64,000 bases of DNA from contig NZ_CP078079.1 of NCBI RefSeq assembly GCF_020809045.1, positions 2,852,001-2,916,000 on the forward strand, in the 5' to 3' direction. Each line of letters starts with the position of its first letter. The first letter of the stretch is position 1. This document shows positions 19,510 through 29,097 of this stretch, in pieces. The stretch comes from Pseudarthrobacter sp. L1SW (GTDB lineage: Bacteria; Actinomycetota; Actinomycetes; Actinomycetales; Micrococcaceae). The notes under the pieces were generated by a model. The model had not been told where the DNA came from. It ran no database searches and saw only the letters and a program-made list of their open reading frames with translations. A program made the translations under genes and the position numbers.

Positions 19510-19544
19510 CCCGAACCCAGTTACACCTCACCAGGAGCAAATAA

Positions 19545-20303
19545 GTGAAGTCTCGCCTAGTGGCAGGAAGCGCCGCGGTTGCCTTGGCGATTGTGGGTGC
19601 CCTACTCATCATTTTCTATGCGCAGGGCGCCGACCAGCGTGCCATTGCCACCACCCAGCCGGTTGATGTACTGGTGGTGAAGACCGCCATTCCCGCCGGC
19701 ACCCCTGTTAACGACATGGTTGCCTCCCTCGTGGTGGAGAAGCTTCCCGCCGCCGGAGTATCCGATACAGCCTTGAGCACATTGGACAACAAGGCCGGCA
19801 CCGTCAGCGCCGTGGACCTGGTTCCGGGCGAACAGCTCCTCGCCGAGCGGCTCGTCGCCCCTGCCGACGTCAAAACCCAAGGCGCCGTCAAGGTGCCCGC
19901 CGGACTGCAGGAAGTCTCCTTCGAGGTGGAACCAAAGCGCGTGGTGGGTGGCCGGATTGATGTGGGCGACCATGTAGGTATCGCCCTGAACTTCGAGAGC
20001 GGTGCCTATAAGGCCAAGGCAGATGACGCAACAACACAGCTCACGCTGCGCAAGGTCCTGGTTACCGCTGTCCAGCGGGCCCCTCAGCCTGTTAGCACCC
20101 AGAAGCCAGCCGAAGGCCAGGCAGATCCCGCGGACACCACCCTCCCAGAGGGCTCCCTCATGATCACCGTCGCCGTGACCGACGTCGAAGCCAGCAAGAT
20201 CATCTTCACCTCCATCAACGGCACTCTGTGGCTCACCAAGGAACCCCTCGACGCCCAGGACAACGGACCCAAGATCGAACGCAAGGAAGTGGTCTACAAG
20301 TGA
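19545..20303 (+). CDS. cpaB: CpaB/RcpC-like pilus assembly protein, locus 2
   Basis: 252 residues with an N-terminal anchor (VAGSAAVALAIVGALLIIFY) and a SAF-like region IPAGTPVNDMVASL and LVPGEQLLAERLVAP. The start is GTG after CAGGAGCAAATAA. The stop overlaps the tadZ GTG (GTGA). Confidence 0.88.
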   Translation: MKSRLVAGSAAVALAIVGALLIIFYAQGADQRAIATTQPVDVLVVKTAIPAGTPVNDMVASLVVEKLPAAGVSDTALSTLDNKAGTVSAVDLVPGEQLLAERLVAPADVKTQGAVKVPAGLQEVSFEVEPKRVVGGRIDVGDHVGIALNFESGAYKAKADDATTQLTLRKVLVTAVQRAPQPVSTQKPAEGQADPADTTLPEGSLMITVAVTDVEASKIIFTSINGTLWLTKEPLDAQDNGPKIERKEVVYK

Positions 20304-21496
20304 GCCGCTTCGTCCTGCTCTCCCCCAGCGCCGAGTTCGACCAGAAGCTGCGCGACGCCGTCGCCCACGGCCTCCGCGGGTCCGTCCAGACCATCGCCTC
20401 GGACATCCTCCCGGCCGGACCACACGAATTGTTCGCCCTCCTCAACCAGGAGCAGCCGGAGGTCCTGATCATCGGACCTGAGGTCCCCTACGAGGAGGCG
20501 CTGCGGTTCGCCAAGGTCTTCGACGTCCAGCTCCCCGGCCTCAGCCTTGTGCTGGTCAGCGACATTGACCCGTCGTACCTCGTCCACGCCATGCGCGCAG
20601 GAATCCGCGACATCCTCAGCCCGCAGGCCGATGCCGCCGAAATCCGCGTGCTGCTGGAGCGGGCCTGCCAGTCGTTTGCCACGCGCAACCGCGGCCCCGA
20701 ATCCATTCAAACGGAAAACAGCGGCAAAGGCCTCGTGATCGGCGTCTTCTCGCCCAAGGGCGGTGTAGGCAAGACCACCCTGGCCACCAACATCGCCATC
20801 GGGCTCGGCCAGATCGCGCCGATGAGCGTGGTGATCGTTGACCTTGACCTGCAGTTCGGCGACGTCGCCTCCGGCCTGTACCTCAACCCCGAGCACACCG
20901 TCACTGACGCAGTCACCCCCGCAGCCGCCCAGGACTCCCTGGTCCTCAAAGCCTTTCTCACTGTGCATCCCGCCGGGATCTACGCCCTGTGCGCTCCGCC
21001 GAACCCAGTGGACGCGGACCACATCATTCCGGAACAGGTCAGCCACCTGGTGGAACAGCTGTCCCACGAATTCCAGTACGTAGTTCTGGATACGGCCCCC
21101 GGGATGCAGGAGATCGGCCTCGCCGCCATGGAGCAGTGCACCGACGCCGTCTGGGTCAGCGCAATGGACATCCCCAGCCTCCGCGGCCTGCGGTCCGGCC
21201 TTGAGGTGCTCCGCCAACTGGAGATCATGCCCGAGTCACGGCACGTGGTCCTGAACATGGCTGACGCCAAGGCCGGGCTCAGCGTTCGCGACGTCGAGTC
21301 CACCATTGGCGCGCCCGTGGACGTCAGCGTCCCCCGGTCCCGCGCCGTGGCCCTGTCCACGAACCGGGGCATCCCCGTCCTCCAGGAATCCAAAAAGGAC
21401 CCCGCTGTGAAGAGCCTCCGCCAACTGGTGGAGCGGTTCAACCCGGCGTGGCGTACCCAGGCCCAGCGCAAGCTTCACCGAAGGGTGGTCATCTGA
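20300..21496 (+). CDS. tadZ: TadZ/CpaE-like MinD-family ATPase, locus 2
   Basis: 398 residues from GTG 20300 (MSRFVLLSPSAEFDQ). The receiver-like N-domain again lacks the Asp (EVLIIGPEVPYEE). ATPase part: [39 protein letters not shown]. Overlaps both neighbours by 4 and 1 bases, so it is translated with them. Confidence 0.92.
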   Translation: MSRFVLLSPSAEFDQKLRDAVAHGLRGSVQTIASDILPAGPHELFALLNQEQPEVLIIGPEVPYEEALRFAKVFDVQLPGLSLVLVSDIDPSYLVHAMRAGIRDILSPQADAAEIRVLLERACQSFATRNRGPESIQTENSGKGLVIGVFSPKGGVGKTTLATNIAIGLGQIAPMSVVIVDLDLQFGDVASGLYLNPEHTVTDAVTPAAAQDSLVLKAFLTVHPAGIYALCAPPNPVDADHIIPEQVSHLVEQLSHEFQYVVLDTAPGMQEIGLAAMEQCTDAVWVSAMDIPSLRGLRSGLEVLRQLEIMPESRHVVLNMADAKAGLSVRDVESTIGAPVDVSVPRSRAVALSTNRGIPVLQESKKDPAVKSLRQLVERFNPAWRTQAQRKLHRRVVI

Positions 21497-23013
21497 TGAA
21501 GCTCTCCGAGCGGATCAGCGCGGTTCAGGACCGCAACCAGGCGTCCGGCAGCAGCATTGGGCTGCTCGAACCGCCGCGTCCCGTGACTTCCTCGGCCCCG
21601 ACGGGGGAGAGCGATCCGGGGCACCTTCTTGCCCGTCCCGCCGTCGACCTTTCAACGCCCGACGCCGGTGCCCCCAGTGTGCCCAAGGCTCAGCCCGTGG
21701 ATGTCTTCGCGGCGATGAAGAACAGGGCGGCCACCGCCCTGTTCGAGCGGATGGGCACGCGCTTCAATGACGCGACGGCGACGGAGCAGGAGCTGCGGAC
21801 CACCGCGAAGGAAGAACTTACGCGGATCATTGACGCCGAACAGGTTCCGCTGACGCCCGAGGAACGCACGCGCCTGGTCCGCGACGTTGCCGACGACGTG
21901 CTGGGCTACGGCCCTCTCCAGCGGCTGCTGGATGATCCCGCAGTCACCGAAATCATGGTTAACCGCATGGACCAGATCTACGTGGAACGCAAGGGCAAGC
22001 TGACGCTGACGGAATCCCAGTTCAGCTCCGAGGAACACCTGCGCAAAGTGATTGAGCGGATCGTCTCGAAGGTGGGCCGCCGCATTGACGAGTCCTCCCC
22101 GCTGGTGGACGCCCGCCTCGAGGACGGTTCCCGTGTCAACGCCGTCATCCCGCCGCTGGCCGTGGGCGGATCCTCGCTGACAATCCGTAAGTTCAGCAAG
22201 ACGCCGCTGACTGTCCGGAACCTTATCGATTTCGGAACCTTGACGCCGGAGATGGCCGAACTGCTCAATGCCTGCGTCAAAGCCAAACTCAACATCATCG
22301 TCTCAGGCGGTACGGGCACCGGCAAGACCACGCTCCTCAATGTGCTGTCCTCCTTCCTGCCCTCTGACGAGCGCATCGTCACCATCGAGGACGCCGTGGA
22401 ACTCCAGATCCAGCAGCAGCACGTGGTCCGCCTCGAAAGCCGCCCGCCGAACACAGAAGGCAAAGGCGAGGTAACCATCCGCGAACTGCTCCGGAACTCC
22501 CTGCGTATGCGCCCGGACCGGATTGTGGTGGGTGAGGTCCGCGGCGGGGAATCCCTGGACATGCTCCAGGCCATGAACACCGGCCACGACGGTTCCCTTT
22601 CAACCGTGCACTCCAACTCACCCCGCGACGCCGTGGCCCGACTCGAAACCCTGGTGCTGATGGCCGGCATGGACCTTCCATTGCGCGCTATCCGCGAACA
22701 GATCGCTTCCGCCGTCAATCTCATCGTCCAAATCTCCCGGCTCCGCGACGGCTCCCGCCGTATCACCCACGTCACCGAAGTCCAAGGCATGGAAGGAGAC
22801 ATCGTGACTCTCCAGGACGCGTTCGTCTTCGACTACTCCGCAGGTGTGGACGCCCAGGGCCGGTTCCTCGGTAAGCCTGTGGCCACCGGCATTCGGCCCC
22901 ACTTCATCGATCGGTTTGAGGACTTGGGTATCCATGTGTCCCCCAGCGTCTTCGCCGGGCCGCAGCCTGTATTGGGCCAAACCCCGGCCGGTCAAAACCA
23001 CGGCGGCAGGTGA
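21496..23013 (+). CDS. tadA: TadA/CpaF secretion ATPase, locus 2
   Basis: 505 residues from ATG 21496 (MKLSERISAVQDRN). The N-terminal ~75 residues are low complexity and differ from locus 1. From [11 protein letters not shown] onward the two proteins are close to identical: [54 protein letters not shown]. Powers the second Tad pilus. Confidence 0.96.
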   Translation: MKLSERISAVQDRNQASGSSIGLLEPPRPVTSSAPTGESDPGHLLARPAVDLSTPDAGAPSVPKAQPVDVFAAMKNRAATALFERMGTRFNDATATEQELRTTAKEELTRIIDAEQVPLTPEERTRLVRDVADDVLGYGPLQRLLDDPAVTEIMVNRMDQIYVERKGKLTLTESQFSSEEHLRKVIERIVSKVGRRIDESSPLVDARLEDGSRVNAVIPPLAVGGSSLTIRKFSKTPLTVRNLIDFGTLTPEMAELLNACVKAKLNIIVSGGTGTGKTTLLNVLSSFLPSDERIVTIEDAVELQIQQQHVVRLESRPPNTEGKGEVTIRELLRNSLRMRPDRIVVGEVRGGESLDMLQAMNTGHDGSLSTVHSNSPRDAVARLETLVLMAGMDLPLRAIREQIASAVNLIVQISRLRDGSRRITHVTEVQGMEGDIVTLQDAFVFDYSAGVDAQGRFLGKPVATGIRPHFIDRFEDLGIHVSPSVFAGPQPVLGQTPAGQNHGGR

Positions 23014-23954
23014 CGTCCGCCATGATCCTCGCCGTTGGAGCAGTAGTCCTGCTCGCAGCCGTCATCCTGTTCGGGGCCGTTGTGCTCCTGCCGAGCACAC
23101 CCGAGGTCCCCCTGGACCGCCGTCGTCCATTTGACCCGGAACCGTCCTCCTCACTGACTCGGGTGGCGCTCTCCGCCGTCCGGTCATTCGAACGGCTCCT
23201 GGCGGGCAGGAACATTACGCTGTTCGCTCGGGCCGAACTTGAGAATGCCGGACTTCGCCTCAGCCAGGCCGAGTTCTTCCTGCTGGTGGGAATCGGCGCC
23301 GGCGTGGGCATGCTGGTGGGCATCGTCACCGTTGGCCCACTGGTCGGGCTTCTCCTTGCGCTGCTGGCACCTTTTATTGGGAAGCTCGTCCTTGGATTCC
23401 TGGCCGGAAAACGCCGCGCCACCTTTGACAGCCAACTCGGCGACACCCTGCAACTCCTTTCCGGCGGACTCCGCGCCGGGCACAGCATCCTGCGGGCCAT
23501 CGACGCGGCGGCTTCGGAATCACAGAAACCCACGTCAGAGGAGATGCGGCGGGTCATCACGGAGACCAGCCTGGGCCGCGACTTGCTGGCCGCCCTCAAC
23601 GACACCGCCGACAGGATGAAAAACGAGGACTTCGTCTGGATCTCCCAAGCAATCCAGATCAACCGCGAAGTGGGTGGCAACCTGGCCGACGTCTTGGACC
23701 AGGTCAATGAAACCATCCGCGAGCGCGCCGAAATCAAGGGCCATATCAAGGCCTTGGCAGCAGAGGGCAAGTTCTCCGCCTACATCCTCATCGCCATGCC
23801 CTTCGGCATCGTGGCCATGCTGCTCGCCGTAAGTCCCAACTACATGAACTCCATGTTCACCCATCCCCTGGGCTGGGCGATGATCGGGGCATCGTTCGTC
23901 CTCATGACCATCGGTGCGCTGTGGATGCGCAAAATCATCGACCTGAAGTTCTGA
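23010..23954 (+). CDS. tadB: TadB inner-membrane platform protein, locus 2
   Basis: 314 residues from GTG 23010 (4-base overlap with tadA). Same architecture as locus 1: RRATFDSQLGDTLQLLSGGL, RAGHSILRAID, SQAIQINREVGGNLADVLDQ and two C-terminal helices. Confidence 0.93.
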   Translation: MTSAMILAVGAVVLLAAVILFGAVVLLPSTPEVPLDRRRPFDPEPSSSLTRVALSAVRSFERLLAGRNITLFARAELENAGLRLSQAEFFLLVGIGAGVGMLVGIVTVGPLVGLLLALLAPFIGKLVLGFLAGKRRATFDSQLGDTLQLLSGGLRAGHSILRAIDAAASESQKPTSEEMRRVITETSLGRDLLAALNDTADRMKNEDFVWISQAIQINREVGGNLADVLDQVNETIRERAEIKGHIKALAAEGKFSAYILIAMPFGIVAMLLAVSPNYMNSMFTHPLGWAMIGASFVLMTIGALWMRKIIDLKF

Positions 23955-23961
23955 GGAAGCC

Positions 23962-24846
23962 ATGAACCTGACAGTTCTCCTCTCCATCCTGCTGGTGTGT
24001 GTCCCCTTGGCAGGGATGGCCTGGTCCGTCCTGACCGTGGACAAACAAGGCCGCCTGGCAGCCAGTGAGCTCTTGGCCCGCGGTGCCGCACCCGTCACCG
24101 CTGCCCCAACCGCCGAGCCCGGCATGCTCGAAGGCATCGGCCGGCGCCTGACCCCATCGGCCTACGTAGCGTTCCTGGACCGCTTGCTGTCCCTCGCGGG
24201 GCGGCCCGCGTCCATGCCGCTGGGCAAGGTCCTCGGTTCCAAGCTGGGAATCGGCTTGGCGGGTGTCACCGTTGGCATTTACTTGACGGCGATCGGAAGC
24301 TCGCCGCTCATGAAACTGGCGGGCCTTTTCGTCCTCTTCCTGGGCTACTTCATCCCGGACCTCCTGCTGTACAGCAAGGGAATCGAACGCCAGAAAGTCA
24401 TGCAGCTGGAGCTGGCCAACACGCTGGACCAGATGCTGATCTCGGTGGAGGCTGGCCTGGGTTTTGAAGGGGCCATGGCCCGCGCCGGAGAAAACGGCAA
24501 GGGTCCGCTCGCCGAGGAACTGGTCCGCACCCTCCAGGACATGCAGGTGGGCCGCAGCCGCAGGGAGTCGTACCAGGCGCTTGCCGAACGGACCAATATC
24601 CCGGAGCTGCGCAGTTTTGTGCAGGCCGTGGTCCAGGCGGACACCTACGGCATTGCCATCAGCCGGGTGCTCCGGGTCCAGGCGAAGGTGATGCGCGTAA
24701 AGCGGCGCCAGCGCGCAGAAGAAAAGGCAATGAAGCTTCCCGTGATGATCCTGTTCCCGCTGCTCTTCTTCATTTTCCCGGTCCTGTTCATTGCCATTCT
24801 TGGCCCGGCCGTCATCAATACAGTGGTGACTTTCAGCTCGCAGTAG
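23962..24846 (+). CDS. tadC: TadC inner-membrane platform protein, locus 2
   Basis: 294 residues; ELANTLDQMLISVEAGLGFE and KRRQRAEEKAMKLPVMILFP as in locus 1. Last gene of the second Tad set. No hairpin is obvious before the HPt-like gene 94 bases on, so that gene may be co-transcribed. Confidence 0.93.
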   Translation: MNLTVLLSILLVCVPLAGMAWSVLTVDKQGRLAASELLARGAAPVTAAPTAEPGMLEGIGRRLTPSAYVAFLDRLLSLAGRPASMPLGKVLGSKLGIGLAGVTVGIYLTAIGSSPLMKLAGLFVLFLGYFIPDLLLYSKGIERQKVMQLELANTLDQMLISVEAGLGFEGAMARAGENGKGPLAEELVRTLQDMQVGRSRRESYQALAERTNIPELRSFVQAVVQADTYGIAISRVLRVQAKVMRVKRRQRAEEKAMKLPVMILFPLLFFIFPVLFIAILGPAVINTVVTFSSQ

Positions 24847-24940
24847 GGCATCCCAGTGCCGGCTGCAAAATCGCTCAAGGTTTCCACAGGATCACCCGAA
24901 ATAGGACAACGGAAAGAATTACAGGAAGTAGCCTTGAACA

Positions 24941-25405
24941 ATGCACAGTCAAGATCCCGGTTCCGGCAGCGAGGCCGCCGCTGCGGACTCCCTTCCGTCC
25001 GGGGTCGCTTCAGCAGCAGGAACCCCACTCTCACAGGAAGCGGCCGGACTCTTGCCGCTCGTTGACGCAGCCGTCCTCGAAGAGCTCGAGGACGAGCTCG
25101 CCGGCTCCGGCCTGGCCCAGCGATTCGCCCGCGACTACGCGGCCATGTGGGACCAGCGCTACGCCCGGCTGGCAGCAGCCGTTGCCAGCCAGGACCGGGC
25201 CTCAGCCCTGGATGCCGTGATCAGCCTGAAGATCACGTCAGCCATGGTGGGCGGGCTCCGGCTGGCCAAACTTGCGGAACTGCTGGAAGCGGTCATCCGG
25301 ATGGGTGACTTCGGCCAGGGCCAGGTGCTGATGGCGCGGGTGGCCGAGGACGGCGGGCAGACGGTGTCCGAGCTCCAGGCCAACTACATCCTGGAAAACG
25401 ACTGA
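24941..25405 (+). CDS. degenerate HPt-like protein (phospho-His missing)
   Basis: 154 residues. After a ~40-residue Ala/Ser-rich head, residues ~40-150 look like a histidine-phosphotransfer helical bundle: VDAAVLEELEDELAGSG, then FARDYAAMWDQRYARL, then DAVISLKITSAMVGGLRLAK and LAELLEAVIRMGD. In a real HPt the third segment reads AAHxLKGSxxxxGxxxL; here Ile stands where His should be (VISLK), although Lys and the downstream Gly are kept. It could therefore bind a receiver without passing phosphate. The gene converges with the response regulator, 7 bases apart, and follows tadC2. Function is inferred from fold resemblance only. Confidence 0.72.
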   Translation: MHSQDPGSGSEAAAADSLPSGVASAAGTPLSQEAAGLLPLVDAAVLEELEDELAGSGLAQRFARDYAAMWDQRYARLAAAVASQDRASALDAVISLKITSAMVGGLRLAKLAELLEAVIRMGDFGQGQVLMARVAEDGGQTVSELQANYILEND

Positions 25406-25412
25406 ATCCTGC

Positions 25413-26204
25413 TTACCTTTCCGGCGGCCTTGCGGGAGCCAGCCGGTAGCCCACGCCGCGGACTGTCTGCAGCCAGCGCGGGGATACCTGGTCCTCCTTG
25501 AGCTTGCGCCGCAGGTTTCCGACGTGGACTTCGACGGCGCGTTCGTCCGCCTCGCTGATGTACGTGTCGTGGTCATAGAACTCGCCCCGCACAGCCCGGA
25601 CCAGGTCCGCCCGGGTGCACACTGCGCCGCCGCCGCGCAGCAGCACGTGGAGCAGATCGAACTCACTGCGTGTGAGCCCAAGCGGCTCGCCTTTGATCTC
25701 CACCGTTCGCGTGCGGTGGTTCAGCGTCAGTCCATTGTGCTGCAGGATGGCGGAGTCGTGGGTCCGCGGGACGGCGGCCGCCGCGGGCGGTGCTCCCCAC
25801 CCGGGCACGGTCTGCTTCTGGGCGTGGATCTCATGCCGCGGCCTGCGCATCATGGCGGCAACGCGGGCGCGCAGTTCCCTGGGCCGGAAAGGCTTGGCGA
25901 TGTAGTCGTCCGCACCTGCATTGAGTGCGGACAGCAGGTCCGGCTCCTCTGTCCTGCCGGTCAGCATCACCACGTAGGCGTTGCTGAAATGTCGGATCCG
26001 CCGCAGTACTTCAAAACCGTCGATATCCGGAAGCCCGATATCCAGCGTCACCACGTTTGCCTGCTTATTGCGGACCACTTCCACACCGGCCCGTCCGTCT
26101 GCCGCTGTATGTACTTCAAAACCTGCCTGCGTCAACACTCCTTCAAGGAGGTTGCGCACGTCGGCATCGTCTTCAATTACTACAGCCACACCAAGTTCGT
26201 CCAT
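25413..26204 (-). CDS. OmpR-family response regulator
   Basis: 263 residues. Receiver domain with acidic pair EDD, phospho-acceptor Asp55 in VTLDIGLPD, the conserved Thr in VMLTGRT and Lys104 in DDYIAKPF. A linker (~130-155) leads to a winged-helix DNA-binding domain with LTRSEFDLLHVLLR and the closing RGVGYRLAP. The start ATG 26204 (MDELGVAVVIEDD) has GGGGA upstream; ATG 26216 adds four residues. It lies divergent to the sensor kinase and convergent with the HPt-like gene, so a role in controlling the Tad loci is plausible but unproven. Confidence 0.93.
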   Translation of the reverse strand: MDELGVAVVIEDDADVRNLLEGVLTQAGFEVHTAADGRAGVEVVRNKQANVVTLDIGLPDIDGFEVLRRIRHFSNAYVVMLTGRTEEPDLLSALNAGADDYIAKPFRPRELRARVAAMMRRPRHEIHAQKQTVPGWGAPPAAAAVPRTHDSAILQHNGLTLNHRTRTVEIKGEPLGLTRSEFDLLHVLLRGGGAVCTRADLVRAVRGEFYDHDTYISEADERAVEVHVGNLRRKLKEDQVSPRWLQTVRGVGYRLAPARPPER

Positions 26205-26457
26205 TGATATCCCCATGCCAGGCGGACATGGCCCCCCATCAGCCCAGCGCCAATGCCATACCCGCTCCAACCATTTATACGCTACTCGTTCACCCTGCTG
26301 ATCACATCTTCATCCCCATTCATTTCAGAAAGTCAATTATCATGACAAGACATGTGGATTACGAGCCGAAAGGATGTGCTAAGGGTGACCCGCAGGAATT
26401 CGAACGCACTTGCCGCCCGGCCTCTCAATTCAGGTCCGCGGGGTTTGAAACGCACTC
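26205..26457. promoter_or_regulatory. divergent promoter region of response regulator and kinase
   Basis: About 250 bases, clearly more A/T-rich than its surroundings. On the minus strand TATAAA at 26274-26279 is a candidate -10 for the regulator, and AATTGACTT near 26330-26340 a candidate -35 of another start. No confident plus-strand promoter and no clear OmpR-type direct repeat was recognised. Confidence 0.35.
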
Positions 26458-28128
26458 ATGGCTGAGCACCTGTTCCAGCGTGGACCTGCACGGTTTTTCC
26501 GAGGTCTCGGACCCCGGGCCCAGGTAGTTCTGTGCCAGCTGCCGCTCACCTTGATCGTTGCCGCCCTGGCGGCCGCCACGCCCGCCGCCTGGCCAACGTT
26601 GCTGCACAGTCCCCTCTATATGGCCGGAATCCTCCTGCACGGCATCCTCTTCCTGGGCTGCTTCCTGGTGCCGTGGGAACGCCTTGCCCACCGGCCCTAC
26701 TTGCTGGTCCCCATCCTGGACTTCGCCGCCATCGGGCTCCTGCGCAACGGCGCTGCTCCGCTCCTCCCGGGCCTGGCCGTCCTGGTGGTGTTCCCGGTGA
26801 TCTGGCTTTCCGCCTCGGGAATGCTGACGCGCAGCAGCATGGTACTCAGCTTTGTTGGCCCACTGTTCATCATGGTCCCCACTGTGGCCGGACGTTTCCC
26901 CAACGTGACCGCCTCGGACGTCACCACCGTGGTCCTCTTCCCCCTCATGATGCTCGCCGTGTCCCTCGCCATCCGGTTCGCCAGTATTCACGTCCGCATC
27001 CAGCAGCGTGAACTCGCTGAGAAGGACAGGGAGCTCAGGAAGCTGCTGCGCGAGAGCCGGGAACGGGAAAAGCTGCTCCAGACGGTGCTGGACGCAACTG
27101 ACGTAGGAATTGCCGCCGTCGACCGTTCCGGCCACTTCCTCGTCTCCAACGACAGGCAGCGGAACTTCCGCCGGGCCACCGGTGCCGACGATGCCGTGCC
27201 GGGGCAGGGACACCAGCTGATCTTCGGCCAGGACAGGCGGACCCTGCTGCCGCCGGAGAAACGCCCCATCAGCCGGGCGATCGCGGGCGAGTCCTTCGCC
27301 GACTACCTGGTGTGGGCCGGTGAAGGTGCAGAGCAGCGCGCCGTATCCACGGCCGCGCGGCCCTTGGTCAAGGAGGACGGCAGCTTCAACGGCGCAGTGG
27401 TGGTGTACAGCGATGTCACCGGCTGGGTGGAGGCCCTGGCGGCCAACCAGGAACTCGTCACCAACGTCTCCCACGAGTTCAAGACGCCCCTGAACTCCAT
27501 CATCGGCAACATCGACCTTGTCCTGGACGACGTCGGCGCGGAACTGCCGCCGCAGGCAGCCCGGCGCCTGCTGGTGGTCCAGCGGAACGCGGAGCGGCTG
27601 ATGGCCCTTGTGGCGGACCTCTCGGCGTCGGCGTCGGCTGCCCTCAACGTGCACCCCAAGCGGACAGACCTGGCCAGCCTGGTGGAAACCAGCCTCGGCT
27701 CCGCGCAGGCCGAGGCAGAGCGGGCACACATCGAGCTCAGGGCTGACGTTCCCTCGCCGCTGTGGGCCTACGCGGACCCGCTGCGGATCGGGCAGGCACT
27801 GGACAACCTCGTCTCCAACGCCATCAAGTACTCCCCCGACGGCGGCACGGTCAGCGTCAGCGCCAGCTTCAGTGAGGATTGGGTCCGGCTCAGCGTCAGC
27901 GACACGGGGATGGGCATGAGCAGTGAGGACACTGCCAGTGTCTTCAAGCGTTTCTTCCGGACGGAATCTGCGCGGAAGGCGGCCATTTCCGGCGCTGGCC
28001 TGGGCCTGTCCATCACCAAGATGATCGTGGAGGGGCACGGCGGCACCATCACCTGCGAGAGCGGCCAGGGAAAGGGCAGCACGTTCACGCTGACGCTCCC
28101 GGCGGACGGCCCGCCGCCGTCGTTCTAG
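26458..28128 (+). CDS. sensor histidine kinase with N-terminal membrane domain and PAS-like domain
   Basis: 556 residues. Residues ~25-175 hold five or six membrane helices. A coiled-coil (QQRELAEKDRELRKLLRESR) leads to a PAS-like domain (~210-310, LDATDVGIAAVDRSGHFLVS). Then comes the H-box NVSHEFKTPLNSIIGN with His339, N-box DNLVSNAIKYSPDGG, and G-boxes SDTGMGMS and GAGLGLSITKM. A membrane-bound kinase of the EnvZ/HisKA class, probable partner of the divergent regulator. It ends 68 bases from the convergent truA. The signal is unknown. Confidence 0.93.
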   Translation: MAEHLFQRGPARFFRGLGPRAQVVLCQLPLTLIVAALAAATPAAWPTLLHSPLYMAGILLHGILFLGCFLVPWERLAHRPYLLVPILDFAAIGLLRNGAAPLLPGLAVLVVFPVIWLSASGMLTRSSMVLSFVGPLFIMVPTVAGRFPNVTASDVTTVVLFPLMMLAVSLAIRFASIHVRIQQRELAEKDRELRKLLRESREREKLLQTVLDATDVGIAAVDRSGHFLVSNDRQRNFRRATGADDAVPGQGHQLIFGQDRRTLLPPEKRPISRAIAGESFADYLVWAGEGAEQRAVSTAARPLVKEDGSFNGAVVVYSDVTGWVEALAANQELVTNVSHEFKTPLNSIIGNIDLVLDDVGAELPPQAARRLLVVQRNAERLMALVADLSASASAALNVHPKRTDLASLVETSLGSAQAEAERAHIELRADVPSPLWAYADPLRIGQALDNLVSNAIKYSPDGGTVSVSASFSEDWVRLSVSDTGMGMSSEDTASVFKRFFRTESARKAAISGAGLGLSITKMIVEGHGGTITCESGQGKGSTFTLTLPADGPPPSF

Positions 28129-28196
28129 AGAATCGAGTGCTCCGTAACTGCCCTTTTAGCAGCTCAAAACGGCGTCTACGCAGCAATCGATGGGGA

Positions 28197-29090
28197 CTAG
28201 TGCTCGCGCAGCGCCCTGGTGAGTTCGGCACGTGCCAGCAGCTCGTCGTCGGACGGGTAGGCCACTTCCTCCAGCACCAGCGGATGCGGCGCGGCCAGCA
28301 CGGACTTCGCGTCGCGTTTCCGGGCCAGCAGCCGCTCGTACAGCCAGCCCGGTTCTTCCACGCCCTCGCCCACATACAGGGCGGAGCCGATCAGGGCACG
28401 CACCATGTTGTGGCAGAACGCGTCCGCCTGGACGGTGGCCACAATGACGCCGTCCTCCGCGCGGGTGAACTCGAAGCGCTGCAGCTCCCGGATGGTGGTG
28501 GCGCCCTCGCGCGGCTTGCAGAAGGACAGGAAGTTCTGCAGCCCCAGGAGCTTGGACGCACCTTCGTTCAGCAGGCCAACGTCCAGCGGGTTCTTGTGCC
28601 ACAGGGTGGAGTACCGGCCCAGCGGGTCCCACAGGGCAGGCCCGTCCGCAATGCGGTAGCTGTAGCGGCGCCAGAGGGCCGAGAACCGTGCGTCGAAGCC
28701 GGGCGGGGCCAGTGAAATCCGGTGCACCTCCACCGCCCCGGTGAGATCCCCGAGGATGCGGCTGAGGGCGCCACGGATCCTGCGCAGCATGGCGACGGCG
28801 GGATCCAGTTCGTGCCCGCGCGGGAGTCCCCGCCACTCGGCTTCGGTCAGGTCGAGATGGACAACCTGGCCGCGTGCGTGCACCCCGGCGTCAGTCCGGC
28901 CTGCGACGGTGACCCGGATCGGCCGGCGGACCAGCAGGTGCAGGGCCTCTTCCAGGACTCCCTGGACCGTCCGCAGCCCTGGCTGCAATGCCCACCCGCT
29001 GAACGGGCCGCCGTCGTAGGACACATCAAGCCGGACACGCAAAAACCCGCCGCCCCCCAAAACGGGGGCAGCGGGTTTTTGGTCGTTCAT
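28197..29090 (-). CDS. truA: tRNA pseudouridine(38-40) synthase
   Basis: Makes pseudouridine at positions 38-40 of the tRNA anticodon stem. 297 residues; the catalytic Asp is in GRTDAGVHARGQVVHLDL, with RRYSYRI and FCHNMVRALIG further on. The fold begins at GFLRVRLDVSYDGGPFSGWA. The first 15 or so codons (MNDQKPAAPVLGGGG) are encoded by an intrinsic terminator hairpin. The ATG at 29090 has no ribosome binding site but a TAGACT box 7 bases upstream, so a leaderless start is likely. 32 bases downstream of rplQ. Confidence 0.96.
   Translation of the reverse strand: MNDQKPAAPVLGGGGFLRVRLDVSYDGGPFSGWALQPGLRTVQGVLEEALHLLVRRPIRVTVAGRTDAGVHARGQVVHLDLTEAEWRGLPRGHELDPAVAMLRRIRGALSRILGDLTGAVEVHRISLAPPGFDARFSALWRRYSYRIADGPALWDPLGRYSTLWHKNPLDVGLLNEGASKLLGLQNFLSFCKPREGATTIRELQRFEFTRAEDGVIVATVQADAFCHNMVRALIGSALYVGEGVEEPGWLYERLLARKRDAKSVLAAPHPLVLEEVAYPSDDELLARAELTRALREH
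29041..29080 (-). terminator. intrinsic terminator of rplQ, embedded in truA coding start
   Basis: Minus strand: AAAAA, CCCGCTGCCCCC, loop GTTTTG, GGGGGCGGCGGG, TTTTT. A 12-bp stem with one wobble and a T-run. It ends the rpoA-rplQ transcript, yet lies at about +11 to +50 of truA. The A-run makes it potentially bidirectional. Confidence 0.85.
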
Positions 29091-29097
29091 AGACTCA

